Source: Agapanthus africanus (taxonomy: Eukaryota; Streptophyta; Magnoliopsida; Asparagales; Amaryllidaceae). From it: 64,000 nucleotides of DNA. The notes under the pieces are model-generated. The model was not told where the DNA came from. It searched no databases and worked only from the letters and a program-made list of their open reading frames with translations. The first letter of the stretch is position 1. The number at the start of each line of letters is the position of its first letter. Shown here in pieces: positions 31,507 to 42,700 of the stretch. The stretch is from positions 598,122,410 through 598,186,409 of the forward strand of contig CM057344.1 in the NCBI GenBank assembly GCA_030015575.1, read 5' to 3'. A program made the translations under genes and the position numbers.

Positions 31507-31823
31507 AGATCGAGCCATCTGTAGAAGACTTGGAGCAGTTTGCCGAAGACCCTGCACTTTAGTTTCATGGTACACTTTTCTTTTCAGTACTTTTCATTTC
31601 CTTTTATGCCACTGTTTAGGCATCTTTTATTTCAGTTGTATTTCCTTTTCATGCATTATACAAAAGAATGTTAATAAATAAAAGTTGTTGTTTTTATTAT
31701 CTCTTGTCTCTTGTGTATTTATTTTATATTGCTTAGATACGCTTAGCGTATGTACTTCTGAGTATATACGTAGCGGACCTCGTCGCGTCCCCTTCGCCGT
31801 ACACTGGGAAGCGGGGCGTGATA
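31507..31823 (+). repeat. 3' LTR of chromovirus B, right part
   Basis: Resumes with agatc and GAGCCATCTGTAG exactly where the left part stopped, matching the 5' LTR from ~8926 to its end. The last bases read GCGTGATA rather than GCGTGACA. Sequence of element A follows. Confidence 0.85.
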
Positions 31824-34095
31824 GATACACCTCGGGATGCCGAACCGGAGTATCAGGTTGTTCAGCAGAAACTTGATGGTCGTGGCGGCATCCGGTTTCC
31901 TAATGGGGACGGCCTCGATCCACTTCGTGAAGTAATCTACTGCGACGAGGACATATTTGTGCCTGCCCGCACCGGTGGGGAACTGGCCTATCATGTCCAA
32001 TCCCTTCTGGAAGAACGGCCACGGGGAGGTTAACGCGGTCAGCTCGGTAGCAGGGAGGCGAGGTATGCTTCCGTGGAGCTGGCAACTTTTGCACCTCCTG
32101 ACGAGCTTCTGGGCGTCTTCGTGAATAGTTGGCCAGTAGTACCCCTAGAGCAATGCTTTCTGGATTAAGGTTCGGGCCCCTTGATGTGCGTCGCCGACCC
32201 CTTCATGGATTTCACGGAGGACGTAGTCGGCTTCGTAGGGGTCGGCGCACCGGAGCAGGGGCTAGGTGAAGGATTTCTTGTAAAGGTTCCTATTGCTCCA
32301 GACGAAGTGACAGGCTTTGGCCCGGAGACGGCGGGCTGCTCCCCGATCTTCTGGGAGCGTACCATTCCTTAGGAGTTCTACGAGGGGCTTCCTCCAGTCT
32401 TGGTCATCTTCCTGCGCCGTATATACATGAAGTATTGTTGCCCCGTCTTCCACGCTGGGCCGTGGCAAGGTCTCGAAGAGGATAGATCGCTTATTGTTGG
32501 CCGAGTAGGATGAAGCCAGCTTGCTCAGGGCGTCGGCTTGGGCATTGAGCTGCCTGGGTATTTGCTCTACCTGGACTTCGTCGAAGTTCTTCCGAAGTTT
32601 TCTTACTTCGGCCAGATACTTCACCAGTAGAGGTTCCCGAGCCTCGAAGTGGTCGGTCACTTGGCCGACGACTAGGGCTGAGTCACTGCAGATTCGAATT
32701 GTCTTCAGCCCGAGCCCGGAGGCCATGCGCAGTCCAGCCAGCAGGGCCTCGTACTCCGCCGTGTTGTTTGAGGCCTTGAATCCGAGCTTTAGAGAGTACT
32801 CCATTTCTGCCTCGTTCGGGCCCCGGATGATGAGGTCGGCGCTACAGCTTTCCTCGGTTGAAGACCCGTCGACGTAAATGACCCACTCAGGGACCGAGTC
32901 GGGTTTCCCTTCGATCGGGTGCTGAGCCGCGAGGGTCGGCGTAGACTCCGGTTCCTTGCTGGGGATGGTGCATTCGACGATGAAATCGACCAGGGCTTGT
33001 GCTTTGATGGCTTGTCTCGGGCGGTATTTTATGTCAAACTGGGACAGCTCCCACCTCTACTTCTCTAAGCGGCCCAAGAATTCGGGCGAGGCGAAGATAG
33101 CCTCCAACGGGCGCTCGGTGAGAACGAGGATAGTGTGCGCCTGGAAGTAGTGACGTAGCTTCCTTGAGGCCACAATGAGTGCTAAAACGATCTTCTTTCT
33201 GGCTGGGTACCTCATTTCTGCGTCTTTGAAGACGTGGCTCACATAGTATACCGGCTTCTGCACTTTGTCGACCTCTCGTACGAGGACTGAGCCCGCTGCT
33301 TGGTCAGATACTGCCAGATATAGTGATAGCTCGTCTCCTTCAACTGGTCGGGTGAGCAGCGGTGGCGTCGCAAGATGCCTTTTTAACTGGTCAAAAGCGG
33401 TCCGGTACTCTTCTGACCACTCGAACCTTGGGATTTTCCTGAGAGCTTTGAAAGATGGGAGGCACTTTTCCCTAGACCTCGACATGAAACGTGACAGAGC
33501 GACTACCCACCATGTCAGCCGCATGATCTCGACGTTGGTCTTGGACGCGGTCATGTTGAGGATAGCGTCGATTTTTCTGGGTTAGCCTCGATCCCACGGT
33601 GGGTGACCATAAAACCGAGGAACTTTCCCCCGGTGACCCCGAATGTGCACTTGGCGGGGTTCAGCTTCATCTTGAACTTGCGGAGTACCTCAAAGGCCTC
33701 GCCCAGGTTCTTGGCGTGGTCGGTCGACGAGACTGACTTGATGAGCAAATCGTCGATGTAAACTTCCATGTTCCTGCCGATCTGTGGCTTGAACATGCGG
33801 TTGACCAACCGTTGGTACGTAGCCCCGGCATTCTTGAGGCCGAATGGCATCACCTTGTAGCGGTATACCCCCCGGTCCATTGTGAATACAGTGAGATCTT
33901 CGTCTGCCGGTTTCATACAGATCTGATTGTAGCCGGAGAAGGCGTCCATGAAGCTCAATAGCTCGTGGCCTGCCGAGCTGTCGACGAGCTCATCTATCCG
34001 GGGAAGGGGATAGTTATTTTTGGGGCAGGCCTTGTTGAGGTCGGTGAAGTCGACACACATGCGCCACTTCCCACTGGACTTCTTGACCAGGAACA
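31824..34095 (-). pseudogene. pol: Pol of element A: RT, RNase H, aRNH and integrase (partial)
   Basis: On the minus strand, in order: reverse transcriptase from 34095 (LVKKSSGKWRMCVDF, then SFMDAFSGYNQI, YIDD at 33749-33760, PFGLKNAGATYQR); RNase H about 33060-33460; second RNase H about 32300-32880 (KASNNTAEYEALLAGLRMA, SDSALVVGQV); then the integrase zinc part and the first half of the catalytic core (AVDYFTKWIEAVPI near 31930). It is cut at one side by element C and at the other by chromovirus B, and carries several breaks besides. The sequence differs from the pols of C and D, so it is a separate Tat sublineage. Confidence 0.85.
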
Positions 34096-34178
34096 TGTTT
34101 CCCCCAATCAGAGCAAAGCTCTGTTGAAATTCAAAATTCAAATTTTGAAACAACGCTTCAAATCCTGGACGCAACGCG

Positions 34179-35215
34179 CCACGTGTCAGGCGCTGATACG
34201 TCAGCGCAGCGCCCGAGGCAACGCGCCCAATCAGAGCAAAGCTCTATTTAAAACAAAATTAAAGCAAGCAACGCTTCAGCTGCGCAGGCACTGCGCTGCG
34301 CGACACGTGTCAGCGCAGTTGCGCCGCGCGACACGTGTCAGCCCAGATGCGCCGGCGCAGTTGCGCTGTGCTTTGCGCTGCGCGACACGTGTCGGCTCAG
34401 ATGCGCTGCGCTTTGCGCTGCGCGACACGTGTCGGCGCAGTTGCGCTGCGCGGCACGTGTCATGCGCTGGGGAGTTTGCGCCAAACAGAATTAAATTCGA
34501 GTAAGATTTTTCTGTTCTTGTTAAAATAAGAAGGTTGCCTTCTGTAAAACAGAAGCTCTTGGATCAAAGATCCAACGGTGGGGAAAATTCCCCAAATCAC
34601 TCAGAGAAAGATCTTTTTAATAAATTTATGGGCACTATATAAAGGCCCCTAGACCTCAATTCAAAGGCATCAACATTTGGTGAGAAATCAAAAATTTCAA
34701 ACAGAGAGAACTCTGAAAAAATTTCAAGAAAAAAAAAAGGTAAAAGACCTTTTAGATAGAAGAATTTCTTCTAATAGATTATTGATCTAAGAACAAGATC
34801 AATAATCTTCAATAAAAAACAAAAAAAAATAATAATAGTGCTTTGCACTTATGAACCATTGGTTCTCTATGATCAAGAAAAATAAGAAACATTTGTTTTC
34901 TTTGATCTAAATTGGATCAAGAAATCAAAAAGTGCCTTGCACTTCTTTTATGAACCTTTGGTTCTAGAATCTAAAAGATTCTCAAGTTAATAGTGCCTTG
35001 CACTTGTAAATCTGCACTGTTGCGCTCTTGGGTTGGCGCAAGCCACCAGAGAGCGCCACGTGTCAGCATCTGAACCACTTGCGCTATGCGCTTTAAAATA
35101 GAGCTTTGCTCTCTGAATTGGCGCAACTCACCAGAGCGCGCCACGTGTCAGCAGCGCAGCAGCACAGCGCACTGCGCTAACTGCGCTTGCGCTCACCAGA
35201 GCGTGACACGTGTCA
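34179..35215 (+). promoter_or_regulatory. Nine CACGTGTC sites in the LTR of element C
   Basis: Six copies upstream of the TATA box (34179-34460) and three downstream (35055-35215), mostly inside GCGACACGTGTCGGCGC-like palindromes with GC-rich spacers such as TTGCGCTGCGC. CACGTGTC fits the ABRE/G-box consensus bound by plant bZIP factors. The spacers are unrelated to those of element D, so the two clusters probably arose separately. Confidence 0.65.
34636..34645 (+). promoter_or_regulatory. TATA box of element C LTR
   Basis: TATATAAAGG in a setting typical of LTR promoters, just after the first CACGTGTC cluster. The transcript would start near 34670. Confidence 0.6.
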
Positions 35216-35559
35216 TCACCACAAGCGCTTGTGCTCAGTGATTAGTGCAAAGCGCCTGACAAATGCAATGCATTTCTTTTACTAAAGGGCCAGGCCCAAA
35301 TCAGAAAGGCCTAGCAGGCCAAATTAAATTGCAATGCAATAAAAAGGGCAGAGCCCAAGTAAAATTGGTGCTCTGCATCATTTATAAATAAGCAAAGCCT
35401 AAAAAAAACTGATGCTATGCATCCTTTATGGGCAGAGCCCAATCAAAAATAGAAAGTAATGCAATGCATTATTTAAACATGGGTAAAGCCCTAGCACAGG
35501 TCTAATAGACCAAAAACAAATAAAAGTGTTGAATATTTTTCAACTGGACTTAGCCCAAT

Positions 35560-36720
35560 CATGGCCGTAAGTTCTCAAACTAAATTCACTGAGCAAAATT
35601 GCTCTCCTAAATCAATTTACCTCCGGTTCGAGAGTACATCTCCGAACTCCTCTGACACCTATCGTTGTAATCCTTCGACGACGTCAGAGAGGTGACGGGT
35701 CCCAACGACCACACATCAATATGGACTGCAGGGTCCTTAAACTCGTGGACCGAGATGTCCTTAAACTAATGTTGGACCGAGACGTCCTTAAACTAATGCC
35801 GGACCGAAACGTTCTTAAACTAATGCCGGACCGAAACGTACTTAAATTAATGCCGGACCGAAACGTCTTTAAACTAATGATGGACCGAAACGTCCTTAAA
35901 CTAATATTCATCCCAAAATGGGAACGTTGGACCGAAACGTCCTTAAACTAATAATGGACCACCACGTCCCTAAACTGGCGATTGACCACCACGTCCTTAA
36001 ACTGGAACACGGACCACCACGTCCCTAAACTGGAACAATAGAGCCTCCAAATGCTCTTTTGTTGGATCTAAACGATCCCATTTAAGTTGATCTTAGCCCC
36101 AAACACGGCTAACGTATCTTTAAACATTTAAATGAACTATAAAACTCCAAACCAACTTTGGTTCAAGGGTACATCTTCGAACTCCTTTGACACCTATCGT
36201 TGTAATCCTTCAACGACGTCAGAGAGGCGACGAGTCCCGACAACCACACATCGATACGGACTGCGGGGTCCTTAAACTCGTGGACCGAAACGTCCTTAAA
36301 CTAATATCGGACCGAAACGTCCTTAAACTAATGTCGGACCGAAACGTCCTTAAATTAATAATGGACCACCACGTCCCTAAACTGGCGATGGACCACCACG
36401 TCCTTAAACTGGAACAATAGAGCCTCCAAATGCTCTTTTACCGGATCTAAATGATCCCGTTTAAGTTGATCTTTGCCCCAAACACGGCTAACGTATCCTT
36501 AAATATTCAAATGGACTATAAAACTCCAAATCAACTTTGGTTCAAGAGTATATCTCCTAACTCCTCTGACACCTATCGTTGTAATCCTTCAACGACGTCA
36601 GAGAGGTGACGAGTCCCGACGGCCATATATTAAATGGATCACCACGATAAGTTGATCTTAGTCTCAAAACAGGACTAACGTATCCTTAACGAATGTTTAA
36701 GTTGATCTTAGCCTCAATAC
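35560..36720 (+). repeat. Three long tandem repeats with inner 27-bp repeats in the LTR of C
   Basis: Three copies of a 370-530 bp segment, each starting around 'ACTCCTCTGACACCTATCG' (35644, 36178, 36548). Each start folds (arms CTCTGAC and GTCAGAG). The first two copies contain short tandem units like GGACCGAAACGTCCTTAAAC followed by TAAT, in 9 and 5 copies. Copies differ in the number of short units. The same short unit reappears after pol at 46625-46680. Confidence 0.8.
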
Positions 36721-36891
36721 GGCTAACGTATCCTTAAACCAAAAACACCAAATCCAAATCTAAGTAAATACGGATTTGGACTAATCCACGTCCTACGGGC
36801 GACGGCATTACTCGGTCTCCGTATACAATCCACGGGCAACCACAAACAAAACAAACACACACGAAGTGAAATTCTGGAGAAGGAGAAAGTG

Positions 36892-37100
36892 GCTGCCGCG
36901 ATGCGGTAGCGTAATTAACTGCAGGGGCTTGCGCCTGCAGGGAAGAGCGTCCCCACAATCAAAAACCCCTCCAGCGAGGGAGAATCTGACGAAATCTGCT
37001 ACATCGGCCGCATCCGTCTAAACCTCCGATACACGGTGCCATAAATCAACTTGGCATTTTCGGAGAGGTAGAAGGATAAAACCATATAGCATCTGCCCCG
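36892..37100 (+). other. Hairpin-rich R-U5 end of element C LTR
   Basis: Arms GCTGCCGC/GCGGTAGC (36892-36910), then GTAATTAA, then arms CTGCAGG/CCTGCAG (36919-36940), then a linker with CCCCACAATCA, then arms CCCTC/GAGGG (36967-36980) and GAATCTG. A further stem (CTCCGA/TCGGAG) lies near 37024-37066. The first three match element D in order and linkers but not in stem sequence. Confidence 0.65.
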
Positions 37101-37153
37101 AATCTCAGGCAAGACGTCCTCACGTCGTCTCCGCCGCCATTCGGAGGGGAACA

Positions 37154-37176
37154 GATTTTGGCACGCCCGGTGGGAC
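37154..37176 (+). other. Primer-binding site region of element C
   Basis: GATTTTGGCACGCC and then CGGTGGGACC follow the LTR end, with TGG at 37159. This is nearly the same as in element D, so both use the same primer tRNA, which I could not identify. Confidence 0.6.
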
Positions 37177-37303
37177 CTTTTCCTCTTTCCACTCCACGCT
37201 TCGTGTGTCTTATTCGCGAACGAATCGCGGTTTGTTAATGGTTGCCTTCGGATTTTAAGTTACTAAGATTTGGTCTTTTGCCTGGTGCAGAAATCAAGCA
37301 TCG

Positions 37304-39736
37304 ATGGCCTCTACATGTTCGAAGTGCTCCAACTGCAACTGTAGCTCGCGTCCGGCCTCAACTGGGGGCATAACCTATGGGCCCCAAGCGGCCTCTTTAT
37401 TCACCATGCCCGTGGAGCAGATTACTCAAGCTACCACGGGGTTGTTTTTCGGAACTATGCTTCCGCCAACAAGCTTCAGCACCCCCGTGCCTGTACAAGA
37501 AGCTCCTAAGAAGTCGGTCTTCGATCGACTTTCAGTTACTGCGGCCCCTCTCAACGGGTCGCCCAACACCAGTGCCTCGGTCTTCTCCAGGCTGGGCCAA
37601 AACTCCCGCGGGCCCACAATGAAGCTTGCGGTCCCAGAAAAGGTTAAAAGAGCAGCCAAACATGCTCCTGAAGTCGTCAAGGCGGCTTCTCCTGCTAAGA
37701 GATCGGTCTTTACAAGACTGACCGTCCCAACTCCTGCTTCTGTTGCTCAAAAGACATCAGTCTTCAATAGGCTGACGCCGGCAACAGCCCCACACCTGAA
37801 CAGGGGGCAAGAAGAAGCTGTTTTTGTCTCTGAACCAATACCGACGACTCGTCGCGCCCGACGACGCCACTGGCGCCGGATAAGGAAGACTGGGGGCAAC
37901 TCCCTTTCTGGGATAACTCCGCCGGCTCCGACGGTGGAAGTTAACGCTGCTGTTCCAACTGGGAATAGCTTTGAGCTGTTGAATAGGGTTCGCAGAAACT
38001 CGCCAACTGCGGTCTTTAAAAGATCTCCTCCACCGGTAGAGACCGCCGTGGAAGCAGAAAAGCCGGAGCAGCCTCCTCAATCGCTATCCTCCAGGATTTA
38101 CAAGACATGGCGACGAGTCCGAGAATCTGTGATTGATCCTAATTTCTCTTGCTAACACAAGAAGTCGAAAGGTCGGCAAGAAGAAAATTCCCCGATCAAG
38201 CAACGAAAAGTGACGACCACTTGGGTGCCCAAAACAACGGCCCCCTCAACCTCAACGGCCCATAAGAAAAGGAGGCCAGAGAAAGTCCCTACACCTGTGG
38301 CAAATATCAAAGGTGGTGAACCCAAACGCCCTAGGTCTGGGGGCATGGTAGTTCATACCGTCTATATGGCGTCTGGTAAAGAGGACAGCCGCATATCAAC
38401 GGGTCATAGACCGCTCACGCGATCGATGACCAAAGCGCAGGAGCAGCAGCAGAAGCTCCAAGAGATGATGAACGCGATGGCCGCACTTACTGGGCCAAAA
38501 GAAAACCCTGAAACATTCTCGGATGAACGCCAGGAGCAAGAGACTGACGCCGAGTTCTTTTGTCGGATATTGGAGAAGAAGGATAAAGAGGCTACTGAAC
38601 AAGCAGCCAACATAAAGCGCATGGGCCTCCTATTCCAAGACATGGTGGGGATGATGATCCAACAAGATCCTCCGGCCGAAGAGCCCCCGATCGTCCTTGA
38701 AGACGATAGAGGAGAAACGTCGAATCCTCCACCAGCTCTATCAACGGCTAAGGAGGATACAATCTCTAAAGCTGATTTGGACGAGTACATAGCCCAACAA
38801 ATACGGGTTCATCATGCGACTGAAGCAGCCGGCCAGGTCGTAAAAATAGGACGGCCGTATCCGAGTTGGTACGACCAGATCAAGTACCCGCCGGGCTACA
38901 CAATTCCCAAGTTCCATGTCTATAAGGGGACTGGCAATCCCCACCAGCATGTTGCCCAGTTCAGGGCGCTTTGCGGCAACACTGGCGGTGATGATAAATT
39001 GCTGCTTCGTCAGTTCGTTGGCAGCTTGTCAGATACGGCGTTCGAGTGGTATTCCGAGCTCCCGAATGACTCTATCAAGACCTTTGCTGAAATGGAACTG
39101 CTATTTACCCAACGTTTCGCGAGTGCCAGCGAGCGTACCCCGATAACGGCATTGATTAATGCCAGGGTGAAGCCGGGCGAGACATGGGTCCAATATGCTA
39201 TACGGTGGCGGAATTTATGGTCAAAATGCGAGCAGCGCATAGAAGAAGCTCCTGCAGTGGGTATGTTTGTGGGAACCCTCGATCCGCAAGCAACCATCTC
39301 GCAATTTATGATGTTCTTCAAGCCGACCACCTTCCAGGCACTAATCGACAAGCTGGCGCCAATGGATCAAATGGGCCATAAACCTCCTCTTCCAAAGCCG
39401 GACTCCCGAAATGAGAAGGGAAAGGGGAAAGCGATCATTGTCACTAATGCTCAACAACAGCCGAACAATTCGAAGCCGGTCGTTCGTCAAAATAATATGC
39501 GCCCGTACGTAGCCCTTGAGGAGAGGATGGGACGTCCTTACTCATTTCTCCGAGATAAAACGAGAAGGTTATTCGAGCTGGCGTTGCGCAACCGACTTAT
39601 AAATCTGCCGGATCCAAAACGTCCGTCACAACCAAGTGATGTCAATGAGCCCAACTACTGTCCTTATCATCGAGTACTGGGTCATCCGATCGAGGATTGC
39701 TACGTCTTCAAAAATTGGCTTGAAGATCAGTACTGA
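37304..39736 (+). pseudogene. gag: Gag of element C
   Basis: The N-terminal part carries four copies of a SVFxRL motif (37514, 37577, 37703, 37757). The VVHTVYMASG motif near 38345 and a coiled-coil-like stretch follow. The retrotransposon gag domain is at about 38880-39365 (FHVYKGTGNPHQHVAQF, LLLRQFVGSLSDTAFEWY, FTQRFAS). At the end is a Cys-His-His-Cys knuckle (39659-39700). Domain order is the same as in D's Gag. It is broken. Confidence 0.8.
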
Positions 39737-39751
39737 CAGGGCAAGTTTGCA

Positions 39752-42700
39752 ATGTCCGACAAATGGAAGGTGAATCCACCGCAGCCCCACACCTCTAAGG
39801 GAATGAATACGCCGGGGGCAACATGCTCTGTCGTTGAAGAAGCTCCTTGGGAGGTTGTATTATCAGCCAAGACAAAGAGGATGCTAAATGATCTTCAAAC
39901 ATGCCCAACGATCAAGTGGAAGAACCCATTGGAGCCGCAGATCATTGAAGGGATGTTGAAGCCTCGTCCAACTCAAAAGATCGATGGAGGTGGCCCAAGC
40001 ATTCATAACCAGTCGTTGAAATCTTCAAAGAAGAAGAAAAAGAAGTCAAAGAAGCCCGTGAAGCCTGGCGACAAGCGCACGGACTTGCAAAAACAAATTG
40101 ACGCGCTGGAGGAATACAACCAGAAGGCACGAACTCCCATTACATTCCAAGAATTCCTCAATCACGTCCTTCAAGAGGAAGATGAGGGAGAAAGTTCATC
40201 TGATGAATCCGAGGAATATGTGGCGAGCTGTCATATGATTTCCCATTCGCTCACGAACAATGAGGAGACTCCTTGTACTGAAAATCTGGGGGCAGATCCT
40301 GAACCAAAAATTTCGGGGCCGGCGGATGAAGTAATTGACGCATTCCTTAATGAAGCTCTCTTAAAAAGTAAAGCTGATCGGGAGCGCGAGGCGGTCATAT
40401 TCGAAAAGGCCAAACGCCAACGCCTTGACGAAAAAATTGAGATACTCCCACTGGAGCAAAGCACACCCACTGCGGATAAAATCAAATTCAAGATGAGGAA
40501 GAGGTTTGCTAAAGCCGTGTCAATGGGTATGAAACTACCATCCTCTGAGGGAAGCGTTACCGGTGAAGCGGAAATGCACCCCTCCTATTGCTTGTATCAC
40601 CGGAAGATTTCGCACCCCACTGAAGAGTGCAAAGCTTTCGATAGATGGTGGCAAGGATATGTTGCTCACCGGCAGCATTTTAAGCGGGAAAAGTGCAAGA
40701 CTCGCCGAGAACGGAACGATACGACCGAAGGGCTTAACAGAACTACCGGCAATGGTCGCATGGTCAACGCCGGGGGATCACAAGTGCTCACATTCGGGAG
40801 CGATTCTGATGAGGAGCTGGAGCTTGGCCCCCTCTTTAAAGAGTCCACTTCGGGAAAAGAAGAAGAGCCGAAGATTTATGAAAATATCCGGCTGCATAAT
40901 CGCACGCTGCCCGAAAAGAATCTCGGACCCTCAAACAAAAATGATAAAGGGAAAGAAAAGGTCTCTGAGGATATCGCCCTAGATGACCAAGTCATGGAAG
41001 AGCTAACTGCCAAAGACCCGCCGAAGAAAAATAAGGTGGATTACAACGTTTTAGCGCATCTGAGGAAGCTACCCTCGCAACTCAGCATTCTTGACGCCCT
41101 TTAACTATCAAAGGAGGCGAGAAATTCGTTAATTAAGGCATTACAGGACCCGGAGCAGTTCCAAGCTTTCCTAGCCGAAGAAAAGATGAAGGATGAATTG
41201 GAAGAAGTGCACACGGCCGATGTCACTTTTGGCGATGAAGACTTTCTCCTTGGGACGTGCGAACACAATCGCCCCCTCTAAGATACTGCCATGATATAAA
41301 GATAGGCAAAATCCTAATCGATAACGGGTCGTCTGTTAATTTACTCAATGTGCGGGTATTAAAGGAAATCTGCATGAGCGTCCAGCACCTTACTCGGGAT
41401 AAGATCACCATCTTCGGGTTCGACTCCCAATCATCAAAGACTCTTGGATCTGTGATACTGACGCTACGCTTTGGGCTGCTCGTCACGGACATTAAATTCC
41501 ACGTCATAGATGCCAAGACATGCTACAACGCTCTGCTCGGCCGACCATGGTTACACGAGTATAACATCATCCCTTCTACATAGCATCAGTGTATGAAATA
41601 TTTTAGGAATGGTCTCGAGTATACCGTGACGGGGGAATTGAATCCATTTTCCATGAATGAAGTTCGCAAATATGAAGATGCCAAATACTTCTTGCCGAAT
41701 TTCGAAGACACGGAAAGGTGTCACAAGCCGGAGAATAAAGCTATCGCTACCATCCCTGTCTTCGGCAGTGATACCGAGGAGGAAGAGGAGATAGTTTATT
41801 CGGGTCCGCCCCAATACACCAAGCCGGGACCATCCGCTCCTACGTTGATCTTTGGTAGTGATTCGGAGGATGATGTCCATGCTGTATTCTCTGCTCGACC
41901 TTCAATACAAGCTTCCGCTGACGAAGAGCAAAGTCTACAAGTCGCTATGGTGCCGCTTAAACATTATAAAGAACTGGATGCGCTTGATACCGACAATATA
42001 GAGGACTGCAAACGTTCTATATCCCTCCCAGGCGAGAAGGCAATTCTATTCTACCGCTCTGAAGAAAACAAAATGGAGAAAGAAATCTGGCACGGTGCGG
42101 ATCCTACGCTGGACAGGCTTCAACCCATCCGTCTACCCAGATATTATACAGAAGGCTTGAAGAGGCTGTTGAAGCGCCAAGGGATACCCTTCAAACAGAC
42201 CGTTAGAAAGGCCAAATTCTATGACAGGGTCTGGAACGTCCCCGGAACTCAGCACAAGCTGCCTAGTGGGAGGATGGAGACGATCGGACTCGGATACATT
42301 CGCTCCAAGAAATGAGAGCTGCTCCGCGACTATTACGTCGTGCACGACTTCAATGAAGAAGCAGATGCTTAACAGGAGGACACTAATCCTGAACCAGTAA
42401 AAGTTCCTGATGCAAAAGTGCCCAGTCCATCATTTGAAGAACAAATGGACAGGCTTATAAGGGAAGCTGGTCAAAAAGTCCGAGATGATCACAACCGCGA
42501 AATAGCCATCTACGAGAAAGCCAAAACGCAACAACTCCTTCAACAGGCCGTGAAAGATGAAAGTGCCGCCCCCTGTCAACCTGTTATAAAAAAAAGCTCG
42601 ACGCAAAGGCAGAAACAAGTCGAAAGGCCAAAAAGGCGCTCAACAGCAACAAAGCGGGGCTAAGAAGCCATGCAAGCGAGAAATGAGCGGTTCCGATCTA

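Larger units (their letters stand above)
16902..31511 (+). mobile_element. Element D: nearly whole Tat-lineage retrotransposon with 5-bp target duplication
   Basis: LTR 16907-18628, gag 18686-21205, pol 21239-26776, repeat-rich 3' region 26777-29818, LTR 29819-31506. The duplication agatc stands at 16902-16906 and 31507-31511 and interrupts B's 3' LTR. The LTRs differ at about nine positions in their first ~740 bases, plus copy-number changes in a GC-rich repeat, so the insertion is fairly young. Gag and pol are both long open frames, and the element looks whole or nearly so. At 14.6 kb it is large but ordinary for Tat. It lacks the antisense extra ORF found in A and C. Confidence 0.9.
5598..31823 (+). 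mobile_element. Element B: Tekay-type chromovirus block inside element A
   Basis: A plus-strand chromovirus comprising a scrap of internal sequence from a second copy (5598-5729), a 5' LTR (5730-9237), gag and pol (9398-14108), a polypurine tract, and a 3' LTR (14164-31823) that is split by element D. The chromodomain after integrase and the LTR start TGTAAC are typical of the Tekay/Del clade. The LTRs differ by scattered substitutions and small indels, a few percent by eye, so B is clearly older than D and E. Gag and pol are broken, with about five breaks. The target duplication cannot be seen because the left edge is rearranged. Confidence 0.85.
863..34095 (-). mobile_element. Element A: old Tat-lineage Ty3/gypsy retrotransposon, outermost host of the nest
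   Basis: A minus-strand Tat element whose visible parts, in its own 3' to 5' order, are: putative 3' LTR (863-1619), antisense extra ORF (2072-3255), tandem-repeat 3' region (3590-5400), pol C-terminus (5511-5597) and RT-RNaseH-aRNH-integrase (31824-34095). Chromovirus B with its own passengers (5598-31823) splits the integrase region. Element C cuts it again at 34096, so gag and the 5' LTR must lie right of this window. The second RNase H places it in Tat. It is old and broken at many points, and part of integrase is missing at the B junction. Assigning both halves to one copy is inference from orientation, domain order and family type. Confidence 0.7.
34096..37153 (+). repeat. 5' LTR of element C
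   Basis: Begins TGTTTCCCCC and ends GGGGAACA, so it has inverted termini. The length is 3058 bp. It holds CACGTGTC clusters, a TATA box at 34636, a T/A-rich middle, three long internal repeats (35560-36720), the motif GTATACAATCCACGGGC (near 36822) and a hairpin-rich end. The primer-binding site follows three bases later. Confidence 0.8.
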
